Positions 8,001 to 17,027 of a stretch of 40,324 nt of DNA are shown in pieces. Made by a program: the position numbers and the translations under genes. Origin of the DNA: an uncultured Alphaproteobacteria bacterium (lineage in GTDB: Bacteria > Pseudomonadota > Alphaproteobacteria > RS24); contig CALKOC010000055.1 in assembly GCA_938091085.1 (NCBI GenBank), positions 1 to 40,324 of the forward strand, in the 5' to 3' direction. Positions within the stretch are counted from its first letter, which is position 1. The number at the start of each line of letters is the position of its first letter. Below the pieces are notes generated by a model. It searched no databases and was not told the origin of the DNA. It saw only the letters and a program-made list of their open reading frames with translations.

Positions 8001-8845
8001 AAAGAATTAATCAGGTTCAAGATCCCTCAACCGGTGAAACAGTTGGTGGTGTGACCGTGTCCTATAACACGGATACGAATAACTTCACCTTTACAACGGG
8101 TACACGCGGTAATACGTCCACGATTAAAGTGAATGGTAGCGCCAAACTGGGTCTTGATGATGTGCCTTTGGGTGTGGGTTCAATTCCACAAATCTTTAAT
8201 CTTGTTCAAGCAACGAATAGTGACGGCGTGGCACTGTATGTTAACGCCGAAGGTGAGGTTGTTGAATCGCCACCAGCGAATTTGGTGGAAGGTTACTTCC
8301 CGCTTTACATTGATGAGGGCGAACTTACATTTGATAAAACAGGTACGCTCGTAAGCCCTAAAAACACGGTTCACTATGAGAAGCAGGAAGAAGGTGTTTC
8401 AATCTCACTTGATATTGACTTCTCGGCCTCGACCCAGTTTGCCCAGCCCTTCTCGGTTGTTGCAGTGGATCAGGATGGTTTTACCTCTGGTCGTCTGGAT
8501 GGTCTAGAGATTGATGCTTCAGGTACAATCCGCGCTAACTATACGAATGGTTTGAACAATCCGCTTGGTAAAATCGTTGTTGCCAACTTTAACAACCAAA
8601 ACGGTTTAAAACAGATTGGTAACGCGACCTATGTTGAAACGGCGGTTTCGGGTTCTCCTCAGGTCGGTGAGGCGGGTGCAGAGGGCTTTGGTAACATTCT
8701 CTCTGGTTCTTTGGAGCGCTCAAATGTGGATATTACCGAAGAGTTGGTTAATTTGATTACGGCTCAAAGAAACTTCCAAGCGTCTGCGAAAGCGATTGAA
8801 ACAACAACAACGCTAACACAGTCCATTATTAACATCCGAATGTAA
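5048..8845 (+). CDS. flgE: giant flagellar hook protein FlgE (1265 aa)
   Basis: FlgE builds the hook, the flexible joint outside the cell. Both ends are canonical: N-terminal SATSNNIANVGTTGFKRSRA and C-terminal VNLITAQRNFQASAKAIETT, ending TLTQSIINIRM. The usual domain starts are present (YTRNGSLNVNNDRYVV near residue 100, FDDLGNPTIATIYF near 205). The family is normally about 400-500 aa; here roughly 800 extra residues lie in the middle. They read as beta-rich modules such as NVSVNGISGIITVPGG and VTVSYNTDTNNFTFTTGTRG, resembling flagellin hook IN motifs. I saw no cysteine. The frame is uninterrupted. The extra domains should project from the hook surface (inference). Confidence 0.93.
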   Translation: MSFYTALTGLNGSQADISATSNNIANVGTTGFKRSRAEFGDIFATSPLQNASSSIGSGTILKGIKQQFTQGNIASSLNALDLAISGQGFFSLKPSLTSAQTVYTRNGSLNVNNDRYVVDSAGQFLLVYPVNQDGSVTAKDLTSAVPLQLPVTSGDPQATANISLGVNLPADADVVTEKAQFADGYNFNPDNPDTFTNSTSITIFDDLGNPTIATIYFIKTQATSADDPTNKYDTRLVIGDTIINPDLVPAVDDASNQIFIDRFGAQTTNVPDDNYFLEGKGSALYKLDDLQQQVDSQPAKIQSETTAFDFGDEGDKLVEIVTDPMQFKATREAGSANDVYWGKDFLLLNVDDGDQPVSIDIRPGTYNAADLAKEVERAINTAYGDDKKIQIVQNVDNEININLSRLNSDGTTSSLKELAGNAITVDLLSASYVTDIESIDLSGASPDFTKEQFLAHTQARLNTALNQFIVSTGDTINTTNQSAFNFGNTGQLFGRSEGAQITDILEQTQIFNLTHNTLDSYTDVANPGAVTANGKFLVYSFYGERPSLNVYDDKKVVNADGDGNTIKYDATQNTLTVNLADTSGLTAGETIQIAGEFTEANASFLNGRTFQVSNVTANTSITINTTGLGLPDTGFNITSTTAHVLSNESSTVEAFFEGADNVFEGALDNFSSKKIIVRETAAARHKYTNTEVATVTGAAGIIGIGTEVLTLEDSTGAVIDTLEQLGFETSLNASAMTTTSDWVDEKNPPLTVSYDEINQRLQFQVDRTILGTGTEPNFNSFEIYGAENADVSNNLGIPAEEDASTVLIRGGEVLTAETLVADGEEIQLNDKRYGIQVEYNSDTKTFTFASGSTGENIAADGALGVSEEQKASNIQIGRFAISDSDGSVVNNTFDLTQRTVGAGDNQLMGVGSTKTDIIFSNGRGLGSQPAVATSATAQENLSEVFTLSSQIGENIFNVSVNGISGIITVPGGSYVGSTLATALEERINQVQDPSTGETVGGVTVSYNTDTNNFTFTTGTRGNTSTIKVNGSAKLGLDDVPLGVGSIPQIFNLVQATNSDGVALYVNAEGEVVESPPANLVEGYFPLYIDEGELTFDKTGTLVSPKNTVHYEKQEEGVSISLDIDFSASTQFAQPFSVVAVDQDGFTSGRLDGLEIDASGTIRANYTNGLNNPLGKIVVANFNNQNGLKQIGNATYVETAVSGSPQVGEAGAEGFGNILSGSLERSNVDITEELVNLITAQRNFQASAKAIETTTTLTQSIINIRM

Positions 8846-8859
8846 TTAAGGGATAATTC

Positions 8860-9618
8860 ATGGATCGCCTGGTTCACCTAGCACTTAACACCATTAAGCA
8901 TGCACAAGAAGACAGCACCATTCGCTCAAATAATCTAGCGAATGTGTCTGTCCCTGGTTTTCGGCGTGACTTAGAGCCTAAAAATGTTGAGAGCAGCTTC
9001 TTGAAGTCTATGGAGGCGCATGAAACGCGTGCCTATGCTCTGCGGGAAGGAAAGAACCGTTTTTCTGATGATCAAGGTCGTATTGAGCATACCGGCAATG
9101 AAACCGATGTAGCCATTAATGGGGATGGTTATTTTGTTATCCAGCCTGTTGAAGGCGATATTGCCTTGTCACGTCGTGGTGATTTCAGAGTTAATATTGA
9201 CGGCTTTCTTATTGATGGGGAAGGCAACCAAGTTTTGAATGCTGGACTGCAGCCAATTGTCTTGCCCCCTTATCGTAAGTTGGTAATTGGTAACGATGGA
9301 CGGATAACGATTGAACCCCTAGATGGCGAGCCCGGACAGCGCGATGAAATCGGATTTGTTGCGACTATCGCCCCTGAGGTTAAAGACCTTAAAAAGTTCA
9401 TTGATGGTGAAATCAGATTTGTCGATGAACGCGCTATTCAGCCTGATCAACAAGCCGAGATCACACAAGGCTATCTGGAGTCCAGTAACGTTAACCCTGT
9501 TGACGAAATGGTTCGTATGCTCAAGAAACAAAGGCACTATGAACTTAATGTTCGACTCATGACTGTTGCTCGTGAACTTGACGAGAGTGGCGCATCAATT
9601 ATGCGCATGCCGCGATAA
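8860..9618 (+). CDS. flgF: proximal rod protein FlgF
   Basis: FlgF is a rod protein of the FlgB/C/F/G family. The 252-aa product shows the N-terminal motif IRSNNLANVSVPGFRRDLEP, the central domain start (GDGYFVIQPVEGDIALSRRG) and the C-terminal helix NPVDEMVRMLKKQRHYELNV with the usual SSNVNPV lead-in. Length is normal. It follows flgE by 14 bases with AAGGGA as ribosome site. FlgF and FlgG are similar; the order and the degenerate C-terminus (ending ASIMRMPR) identify this one as FlgF. Confidence 0.9.
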   Translation: MDRLVHLALNTIKHAQEDSTIRSNNLANVSVPGFRRDLEPKNVESSFLKSMEAHETRAYALREGKNRFSDDQGRIEHTGNETDVAINGDGYFVIQPVEGDIALSRRGDFRVNIDGFLIDGEGNQVLNAGLQPIVLPPYRKLVIGNDGRITIEPLDGEPGQRDEIGFVATIAPEVKDLKKFIDGEIRFVDERAIQPDQQAEITQGYLESSNVNPVDEMVRMLKKQRHYELNVRLMTVARELDESGASIMRMPR

Positions 9619-9659
9619 ACTTCTTAAAAAATTGAACAAAAACTCTGGCTAAGAGCATT

Positions 9660-9675
9660 TGGCACAAGGCTTGCA
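9660..9675 (+). promoter_or_regulatory. sigma-54 promoter upstream of flgG
   Basis: TGGCAC-AAGGC-TTGCA is a perfect match to the -24/-12 consensus with GG-N10-GC spacing. It lies in the 93-base gap between flgF and flgG, the longest gap in the flgB-L run, 37 bases before the flgG start. The predicted start of transcription is near 9686, leaving room for the AAAGGAGAG ribosome site. It suggests that flgGHIJKL can be transcribed separately from flgBCDEF. Confidence 0.85.
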
Positions 9676-9711
9676 ATTGTCCTTTAAGTGGTATTTTAAA
9701 GGAGAGTTCCC

Positions 9712-10500
9712 ATGACTGCCAATGCAATGCATGTTGCTAAAAGTGGCTTGAATGCCCAGCAAGTAAGAATGCAGGTGATTGCCAACAACCTGTCTAATGT
9801 TAATACAACAGGCTTTAAAAAAGACCGGGCAAATTTTGAGTCCCTGCTTTATCAAGTTCGTCGCTATGCTGGTGATCAGACATCTGAAAATACCCGACTA
9901 AATTCATCTTTTGCAATTGGTACCGGTGTGAAAATCGTTAATACCGAAAAAATGCATTCTCAAGGCAGTCTCATGATGACTGACAATGCGCTCGATCTTG
10001 CTATTGAAGGTACAGGATTTTTTCAGGTGCTTTTACCGGATGATCGGATTGCTTATACGCGTAATGGCGCATTTTCAAGAAATGCTGAAGGCACGCTGGT
10101 CACGTCTAGCGGGTATGTGGTTCAGCCTGAAATTCAAATCCCAGATGAGGCAACTTCTATCAGTGTCTCCTCAAATGGCACTGTCTCTGTAACTGTACCT
10201 GGTCAGGTTGGCGCGCAGGAGGTTGGTCAGCTTACACTTGCTGATTTCTCCAATCTGAGTGGTCTCCAGCCTATCGGTCAGAACTTCTTGGTTGAAAGCG
10301 AAGCCAGTGGCGCACCTATTCTTTCCAATCCGCTAGAGCAGGGCTTTGGTAAGCTGGTTCAAGGTGCTTTGGAAAGTTCCAATGTGAATGTTGTGCAAGA
10401 ACTGGTTGATATGATCGAAACCCAGAGAGCTTATGAAGTCAGCTCAAAGGCGATTACATCAGTTGATGATATGCTCCGCTTCATCTCAAATAACCTCTAA
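9712..10500 (+). CDS. flgG: distal rod protein FlgG
   Basis: FlgG forms the distal rod through the P and L rings. The 262-aa protein has the N-terminal motif VIANNLSNVNTTGFKKDRAN, the central LAIEGTGFFQVLLPDDRIAY and the closing SSNVNVVQELVDMIETQRAY, all classic for FlgG. Length is the family norm. It has a strong ribosome site (AAAGGAGAG) and its own sigma-54 promoter. Confidence 0.95.
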   Translation: MTANAMHVAKSGLNAQQVRMQVIANNLSNVNTTGFKKDRANFESLLYQVRRYAGDQTSENTRLNSSFAIGTGVKIVNTEKMHSQGSLMMTDNALDLAIEGTGFFQVLLPDDRIAYTRNGAFSRNAEGTLVTSSGYVVQPEIQIPDEATSISVSSNGTVSVTVPGQVGAQEVGQLTLADFSNLSGLQPIGQNFLVESEASGAPILSNPLEQGFGKLVQGALESSNVNVVQELVDMIETQRAYEVSSKAITSVDDMLRFISNNL

Positions 10501-10514
10501 TTTGAGAATTTAAG

Positions 10515-11216
10515 ATGACCCGAACAAAACATGTCTTTTCCAAATATCTCATGATTGTCGCACAATGTAGTGTAGCCGGATTTTTAGCCGGCTGCTCGAC
10601 ATATGCGGAAAATAGAATATCCGAAAACTTCATGCCTCGGTATGACGAGGTGGTCGCGCATAATCCTCCAGCCATGATAAATGGCAGTATTTATAAAGCT
10701 GCAGCCAATACGGGTTTGTTCACAACCGACCAACGTGCCCGATCTATCGGTGATATTGTCACGGTGGCACTGAGTGAAACATTCTCGGCATCAAAGTCAC
10801 AAAGTACAAGTTCAGATAAAGAGGATGAACTTTCATTTTCTTTACCTTTTACTTTTGGGCTTTCAGAAATTGCGAAGGACACAGAATATAAGCTTGAAAC
10901 AGGCGAGTCTTTTTCCGGTAGTGGTTCAGCAAACCAGTCCAATTCATTGCGCGGTCAGCTTTCGGCGACAGTCGTGCGCGTCTTTGATAATGGTAATATG
11001 GAGATTATGGGTCAAAAAAAGCTGACCCTTAATAATGGCAATGAACATGTTCGGTTGCGCGGCATTATTCGCCCAGAAGACATTTCAGCTAATAACATTA
11101 TTCAGTCGTCTAAAATTGTGGATGCGGAAATTACCTATACAGGTGCCGGTCAGACACATGATACGGCGCGTATGGGCTGGTTGACCAGAGGATTGCGCGT
11201 ATTTTCACCCTTCTAA
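10515..11216 (+). CDS. flgH: flagellar L-ring lipoprotein FlgH
   Basis: FlgH forms the outer-membrane L ring. The 233-aa protein begins with a lipoprotein signal peptide ending in LAGC (Cys 27). The mature part has the family motifs RARSIGDIVTVALSETFSAS, GNMEIMGQKKL and the end segment VDAEITYTGAGQTHDTARMG with a closing GLRVFSPF. Size is normal. It proves a double-membrane envelope for this organism. Confidence 0.94.
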   Translation: MTRTKHVFSKYLMIVAQCSVAGFLAGCSTYAENRISENFMPRYDEVVAHNPPAMINGSIYKAAANTGLFTTDQRARSIGDIVTVALSETFSASKSQSTSSDKEDELSFSLPFTFGLSEIAKDTEYKLETGESFSGSGSANQSNSLRGQLSATVVRVFDNGNMEIMGQKKLTLNNGNEHVRLRGIIRPEDISANNIIQSSKIVDAEITYTGAGQTHDTARMGWLTRGLRVFSPF

Positions 11217-11231
11217 TTTAGGAACAGCATA

Positions 11232-12380
11232 ATGAAACATTTTCCGGCTTATTTTCCAGCTGTGCGTTTATTAGCTCTAAAACTTCTGATGGGTCTGGTG
11301 ATGATTTTGCCAGCCCATGCAGATCGTTTAAAGGACATGACTGAAGTTGCTGGCGTGCGCGGCAACCAGCTCGTCGGTTATGGTCTGGTTGTGGGTCTCA
11401 ACGGATCGGGTGACGGGAATACGCTTCTTACCCTGCAAACAATTCAATCAATGGTGTCTCAATTTGGGCAATCAGTTCCGACCTCTGGGATTAAGGGAAA
11501 GAATGTTGCGTCTGTGATGGTCACTGCAGATTTGCGCCCTTTTTCAAAGCCTGGACAGGGGTTGGATGTAACAGTTTCGACATTGGGTGAAGCGAAGTCA
11601 TTACGTGGTGGAACTTTGTTAATGACGCCACTTTTAGGCGCAGATGGTCAGGTTTATGCCATAGCGCAAGGTAATTTGTTGGTCGGTGGCCTTGGTGTTG
11701 AGGGTAATGATGGCTCTCAGCTCATTGTGAATGTACCGACTGTAGGTCGTATCCCAAGTGGAGCGACAGTCGAAAAGCTGGTTGATAGCCCACTATTAGC
11801 CAATCAAGATATAATTTTAAATCTACATCAGGGTGATTTCAGCACCGCGATGAATGTTGCCGAAGCCATTAATGATTTTGTTCAAGATGCGGTGGCAATT
11901 CCTCTTGATCATACTTCAGTAAAAGTCCGTGGTCCTGCTGATCCGGCTCAGAGAGTTTCCTTTTTAAGCATGCTCGAAAACATTGAGGTCGATCCAGCCC
12001 GTCCGGCGGCAAAAGTTATCGTGAATGCACGCACTGGAACAGTTGTCATTAATGGTGATGTGAGGGTAACACCCGCTGCTGTATCTCATGGTTCACTCAC
12101 AGTTAAGGTGGATGAATCTCAGAATGTGACCGCTGTGCAAAATGTTATTCTCAACGATAATCAGGCGGCAGCGGTAGCTGGAGAGCCGGTTGTTGAAGAT
12201 GATACTGAGATTGTTGTTGAAGAGGAAACAAACCCGGCCTTTGTGTTTAATCCGGGTGTGGATCTTTCCAGCATTGTCGAGTCCATTAACGCGGTTGGTG
12301 CAAGCCCCGCAGATTTAGTTGCCATTCTCGAAGCATTGCGTCAGGCGGGCGCGTTGCGGGCTGAGTTGATTGTGATTTAG
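11232..12380 (+). CDS. flgI: flagellar P-ring protein FlgI
   Basis: FlgI forms the periplasmic P ring around the rod with FlgA as chaperone. The 382-aa protein has a signal peptide (to about PAHADRL). The family core follows, including [29 protein letters not shown], and the C-terminal [15 protein letters not shown]. The mature N-terminus [17 protein letters not shown] is typical. An acidic loop at about 317-330 ([11 protein letters not shown]) is somewhat longer than I expect but does not disturb the ends. Confidence 0.95.
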   Translation: MKHFPAYFPAVRLLALKLLMGLVMILPAHADRLKDMTEVAGVRGNQLVGYGLVVGLNGSGDGNTLLTLQTIQSMVSQFGQSVPTSGIKGKNVASVMVTADLRPFSKPGQGLDVTVSTLGEAKSLRGGTLLMTPLLGADGQVYAIAQGNLLVGGLGVEGNDGSQLIVNVPTVGRIPSGATVEKLVDSPLLANQDIILNLHQGDFSTAMNVAEAINDFVQDAVAIPLDHTSVKVRGPADPAQRVSFLSMLENIEVDPARPAAKVIVNARTGTVVINGDVRVTPAAVSHGSLTVKVDESQNVTAVQNVILNDNQAAAVAGEPVVEDDTEIVVEEETNPAFVFNPGVDLSSIVESINAVGASPADLVAILEALRQAGALRAELIVI

Positions 12381-12388
12381 GACCTATT

Positions 12389-12691
12389 ATGGATATCAAG
12401 CCAACAGCGTTAGACATTCAAACCAGCATGATGCTGGGTCAGAATAATTCAGGTTCGAAAGATGATTTGAAAGAAGTCGCCGAGCAATTTGAGGCTATTT
12501 TTGCGGATATGTTTCTTAAAGAAGCGCGCAAAGGTGAGCTAGCGAAGTCACTTTTTTCTAATCAGGCATCGGATACGTTCCAATCCATGTTGGATCAGGA
12601 ATATTCAAAATTAATGGCGCAAAAAACTGGATTGGGTATTGCTGAGGCACTTTATTCTCAATTTAAAGACCATGTCGGAGGCGACGAGTAA
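12389..12691 (+). CDS. flgJ: rod-binding protein, FlgJ N-terminal type without muramidase
   Basis: The 100-aa protein corresponds to the rod-capping domain of FlgJ only (EQFEAIFADMFLKEARKGEL, then DTFQSMLDQEYSKLMAQKTG and a helical end). The glucosaminidase domain of enterobacterial FlgJ is absent; this short form is common in alphaproteobacteria and some other groups. A separate wall hydrolase must therefore open the peptidoglycan. It sits between flgI and flgK in the usual place. Confidence 0.85.
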   Translation: MDIKPTALDIQTSMMLGQNNSGSKDDLKEVAEQFEAIFADMFLKEARKGELAKSLFSNQASDTFQSMLDQEYSKLMAQKTGLGIAEALYSQFKDHVGGDE

Positions 12692-12694
12692 ACA

Positions 12695-15600
12695 ATGGCC
12701 AGCCTTTTCGACATTGGTAAAAGTGGTGTTCAGGCTTATCGTCAAGCGTTGACGGTAACGGGTCAGAACATCGCCAATATTAATACGGATGGTTATAATA
12801 AACGCGCAGCATCTCTTGAAGAGGTTGCCGGCAGTCAGGGTGGTTTAACAGCTATTGCCAGTCAGACGGGCTTGGGGGTGCGGGTCTCGGATATTCGGCG
12901 CTCATTTGATGCGTTTTTGCTCAATAAAAAATTCTCTTCTTCGGCTGAGTTTGAACGCATCACAGTCTATGCTAATCAACTTAGAGAATTGGAAAATACA
13001 CTTCTGCCAAGTGACGCTGATCTAGGCACTCAAATCGGAAGTTTTTTTGGTGTGTTGCAGGATGTGGCAGCAGCACCTGGGGATATCCCGCCTCGCCTTT
13101 TAGCGATTGAGCAGGGTAAAAGCCTTGCCGAAGCTTTTAATTTTTCTGCCACACAGGTAGGTAATCTACAGCAAGCGACGATGAGGCGAGCAGATGATAC
13201 GGTCACAGCTCTAAATATTTTAACCGAACAGCTTACAGACGTTAATGGGCGCTTATTGTCAGCCGGTCAAAGTGGGAAATCCTCTAATTCATTGCTGGAT
13301 AATCGGGATAAAATTATCGGTGAAATTGCTGAGCTTGCTGAGGTGACGGTCACCTATGAGGCACGTGGCACCGCAACATTACGGCTGGGTGAGACTGTGG
13401 CTGGCCCTGTTCTGGTTGAAGGTAAAACTTTCAATAAAATAGATGTTATTGAAAAATTGGGGCAGCTACAACCTGTGTTGGTTTCCGGTTCATCTAAAGT
13501 AGCGACAAGTCAAATTGGTAAGGGGCTGCTAGCGGGTCTAGTGGACTCTTACAGATTCCTGAGTGATACAGCGCGCGATATCGATTATCTGGCAACATCT
13601 GTAGCTAGAGGTTTGAATGATGTTCACAATAGGGGTGTGACGCTTGACGGTCTAAAAGGCATGGATATGTTTTCCACCTCCGATCTTGAGTTTACCTTCG
13701 GCATGGCAAACAAAGCCTCTTTGAGTGCAGAACTTACAGTTTCTAATTCATCTATTGTCCCTACGGAACGCTTGGATTTTATATATAGAGAAGATGTTGG
13801 TCAGTGGGCTTTGCTTAATCCTCAAATGGCTGGCGATGGTAGCGGACAAGAAAGCAACTCTATTGTCGTTGCCGGAAACGTTGTTACAGGCCCCGGTTTT
13901 CAGCTGCAAGTCTCTGGCGCGCCGCAAAGTGGTGATACGCTATCATTAGATTATGTATCTGGGGCGGCGCGTAACATGTCGTTTCGCCTCACTAAGCCTC
14001 AAGAAATTGCTGCAGCTCTGCCGACGGTTGTTGAGCAGGATATTGCCAATGAAAGCAATGCAGACCTTGACGCTTCACCCATCACGCCGGCTAGTTTTGA
14101 CGCGCCGTCACTGATTGACGAAGTTTTTGAAAATAGTCTGTCCCCTCTGGACAGCACCTTCCTATTGAAGGATGGGGTTGTCGCGGCTGTTCCTGCCGGA
14201 ACAACCAACCTAGATCTGGTTTCTTACAAACAGCAATCTTCGGTAAATTTTGATGTTTCTGAAAGTGACCTGCTTTCTGCTTTGCATCTTGATATAGCCG
14301 TGTCTGAGGGGCCTGGCGCGGGCACCCACAGATTTAATCTGAATTATCAGGTGAATTTCCCGCAGGCTTCAAATACTGCTGATTGGGAAGATCTTGGGGC
14401 GCTCGCGCAAGCTATGGCACTGGGTGTTATAAAAAGTGATAGCGGTAAAACGCTGGGTGATCTTGGTTTGTTTGCTAGCGGTGATGGTGGAAGTCTGACA
14501 CTTGCATCTTCTGAGGGTAATTTCACGAATGGTGTTGTGACGCTGGGAGCGGGGACGACACTTACAGGCCGTATTAACTCAGCTCAATCAGCGTCGGATA
14601 TTCAAATATTTACGCGTGAAGGGCGGCATTTGGCGGGTACTCCGCTGACGCAGACTCAAATAGCCAACATTATTACACCGGAAAACGGCTTCTCAATTCA
14701 TGCCGATTATTTTGGTAATTATCTGAATGATACAGAAGAAGCCTACCGCGGAATGGATATGGAAATTCTAAGGTCCGGTGGCTTACAGGAATTGACGTTA
14801 GGCGCCAATGGGCGTGCGCCACTTGCGCTTGGTGGGTATGGAGATTATCCTAACAGTGCGACGGATGCTTATGCAGCCACTTTCCAGTTGGCGAATGGGA
14901 ACACAACATCAGTTCAAATTCCGGCGGGTGCATCGGCGGGTTATGTTGCGAATATACTCAATACTTCAATTGGTGAAACGGGTCTCATTGCCAAGGCAAC
15001 TAATCGGGTGATGCTGTCAGATTTTAGCTCCCCCGGTGAGGTTATTTTTAATCTTGAGGGAGAAAATCAGGAGCCGATTACCATTCGCGCTAATATTGGT
15101 GTCGGTGAGCTTAAAATCCTGGAGACTGCTGTAAATGAAGTCTCTGCCCGAACGGGCATCACAGCGCAGATTACTGATCAGGGTGATCGGATTGTTCTGG
15201 TCAGTGATGCTGCAGATGATATTTTAATATCTACACTTTCGCCTGATAGCCCGAATTTTTCTGCTAAAATCATCGACGCAGAAGGTACCCCTGTGAGTGA
15301 CAGTGTTGTTTTTGGTGAGGTCACAGATTTAGGGCGCGTTGACTCTGCGCGGTTTGCTGGTCAATTGAAACTTGTTGCTGGTGACAGTTTTAATATGCAA
15401 GTCGGTGATGTGATTTCGCAGAGTGCGCTGAACCCGGTTCTGGGTGGACAGGTCAAAATTGAAAGTTCGATTGCTGGAGACAAGAAGACAGTTACTTTCG
15501 CAGCTAACCCGTTGGCGGATGATAATCTTGGTGTCAATGTTCGGGGTCGCGCACTCGCTGCGGCGGCTAATTACAGTCTTGTTTTACCGTCATATGATGG

Positions 15601-17017
15601 GGGGCCATCTTTCCAAGCGAATGTCGTTTCAGGTGATTTGGCGGTAATAACTCAGACGGCCATAGCTGAAGAACTTGTGTCGCAAATGAGAAATGAGGCC
15701 GTTACGGTTTCTTTGAGTGGTCAGACAGCTTTAACACCAGAAAATCGTCCGCAAGATGGTGATAGTGTTACCGTTTCGTTTGCTGGGGACATATACACTA
15801 TTCGCGTCAATGCGGAAAAGCGTGTGGATGAGGATGGTAATTTCATTCAATATGATTCCTACGAACTCGATGTAGAGGGTGGTGAACCGGGAAGGTTAAC
15901 CGCTTATTATGACTTCAATAATAATTTGCAGATTGTTGCCGGCGGTTCGCTTTCTGCAGCAGCCATTTCAATTCCAGGTGATGAGGTAATTGCTGGTAAT
16001 AGCGATGCAGTTCAACGCTTTGGCATATCTGCCGCGACCCAACGTTATGCAGGAACTAATATCACCCTTGCGGATGGCGAAAGGTCTATGGATGTTTTGT
16101 TTGATGGGCAACGGGTCAGTATTGGTATTGCCCCTGATGGCACTGTATCCACAGATCCATCAGTGCCAGATTTGACAGCTCGTTGGGAGCCAACTGTTGG
16201 TGATGCAGGTCGACTTATTCTTGAGCATGACTTGACCACAGGCCCGGTTTCTTTCACCGGTGATAGGCCATCTCAGGCATTGGGTTACCGCGTAGCCGAT
16301 TTTGATCTGAAGCGTGATGAAGAAAATATTGATGTTCGTTCTGTTAATGGTCGTCAGCTTGAAGTCAGGGCGAGCGCTGAAAGTCTTGCCGATAAAATCG
16401 TGAGCCTGCGAGACCTTCCGCCAGAGGATTTAATAATTGTTGTGACCGGAGGCGGCGCGCGGAATTTGGCTGCTCAATTTGATATTGCACCAATGGTTCC
16501 TGAAATTCCAACTTTGGATGTTGAAGTTGTTAATGAAACTGGCAATTTAATTGAAGTGATTGATAGCTCCACGGGACATTCTATAGCAACGCGCCGTCTG
16601 GATCAAAACGGTCAGGCTGAAGCTGCTGGCTTTGCTTTCAAAATGCGCGGTAAGGCAGTTGAGGGTGACGTTTTTCATATTGTTTCGCGCAATAATGGTG
16701 CCGGCGATGCGCGCAATATAAATGCGATGATGGATTTACAGAATGTCTCTCTTGATGGCCAAGAAGGTGGCGGCTTCAGAAATATTTTTGCCGCACTGGT
16801 GACTGAGGTTGGTGCGGCGGTTCGGTCAAGCGATATTAGTCTGGCATCTGCTGAAGCAGTCCGCAATGCGGCGGTAGAAGCAGAGCTTTCGTTTTCGGGT
16901 GTTAATCTGGATACTGAAGCTGCTGCACTTATTGAATTTCAACAAGCCTATCAGGCTTCAGCGCGTATTCTCTCTACAGCCAGAGAGATGTTTTCCACAC
17001 TAATGGATTCTATCTAG
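12695..17017 (+). CDS. flgK: giant hook-filament junction protein FlgK (1440 aa)
   Basis: FlgK (HAP1) joins hook to filament. The N-terminus is canonical (MASLFDIGKSGVQAYRQALT, then GQNIANINTDGYNKR), as is the start of the D1 region (SSNSLLDNRDKIIGEIAELA near 210). The C-terminus is too: FSGVNLDTEAAALIEFQQAY and a closing ARILSTAREMFSTLMDSI. Family members are usually 450-700 aa, so about 700-900 residues are extra, lying between roughly residue 330 and 1290. These are beta-rich and acidic, rich in Gly, Asp, Ser and Thr; I saw no cysteine. The frame is continuous. The stop precedes flgL by 10 bases. Confidence 0.93.
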   Translation: MASLFDIGKSGVQAYRQALTVTGQNIANINTDGYNKRAASLEEVAGSQGGLTAIASQTGLGVRVSDIRRSFDAFLLNKKFSSSAEFERITVYANQLRELENTLLPSDADLGTQIGSFFGVLQDVAAAPGDIPPRLLAIEQGKSLAEAFNFSATQVGNLQQATMRRADDTVTALNILTEQLTDVNGRLLSAGQSGKSSNSLLDNRDKIIGEIAELAEVTVTYEARGTATLRLGETVAGPVLVEGKTFNKIDVIEKLGQLQPVLVSGSSKVATSQIGKGLLAGLVDSYRFLSDTARDIDYLATSVARGLNDVHNRGVTLDGLKGMDMFSTSDLEFTFGMANKASLSAELTVSNSSIVPTERLDFIYREDVGQWALLNPQMAGDGSGQESNSIVVAGNVVTGPGFQLQVSGAPQSGDTLSLDYVSGAARNMSFRLTKPQEIAAALPTVVEQDIANESNADLDASPITPASFDAPSLIDEVFENSLSPLDSTFLLKDGVVAAVPAGTTNLDLVSYKQQSSVNFDVSESDLLSALHLDIAVSEGPGAGTHRFNLNYQVNFPQASNTADWEDLGALAQAMALGVIKSDSGKTLGDLGLFASGDGGSLTLASSEGNFTNGVVTLGAGTTLTGRINSAQSASDIQIFTREGRHLAGTPLTQTQIANIITPENGFSIHADYFGNYLNDTEEAYRGMDMEILRSGGLQELTLGANGRAPLALGGYGDYPNSATDAYAATFQLANGNTTSVQIPAGASAGYVANILNTSIGETGLIAKATNRVMLSDFSSPGEVIFNLEGENQEPITIRANIGVGELKILETAVNEVSARTGITAQITDQGDRIVLVSDAADDILISTLSPDSPNFSAKIIDAEGTPVSDSVVFGEVTDLGRVDSARFAGQLKLVAGDSFNMQVGDVISQSALNPVLGGQVKIESSIAGDKKTVTFAANPLADDNLGVNVRGRALAAAANYSLVLPSYDGGPSFQANVVSGDLAVITQTAIAEELVSQMRNEAVTVSLSGQTALTPENRPQDGDSVTVSFAGDIYTIRVNAEKRVDEDGNFIQYDSYELDVEGGEPGRLTAYYDFNNNLQIVAGGSLSAAAISIPGDEVIAGNSDAVQRFGISAATQRYAGTNITLADGERSMDVLFDGQRVSIGIAPDGTVSTDPSVPDLTARWEPTVGDAGRLILEHDLTTGPVSFTGDRPSQALGYRVADFDLKRDEENIDVRSVNGRQLEVRASAESLADKIVSLRDLPPEDLIIVVTGGGARNLAAQFDIAPMVPEIPTLDVEVVNETGNLIEVIDSSTGHSIATRRLDQNGQAEAAGFAFKMRGKAVEGDVFHIVSRNNGAGDARNINAMMDLQNVSLDGQEGGGFRNIFAALVTEVGAAVRSSDISLASAEAVRNAAVEAELSFSGVNLDTEAAALIEFQQAYQASARILSTAREMFSTLMDSI

Positions 17018-17027
17018 GGTTATTATT

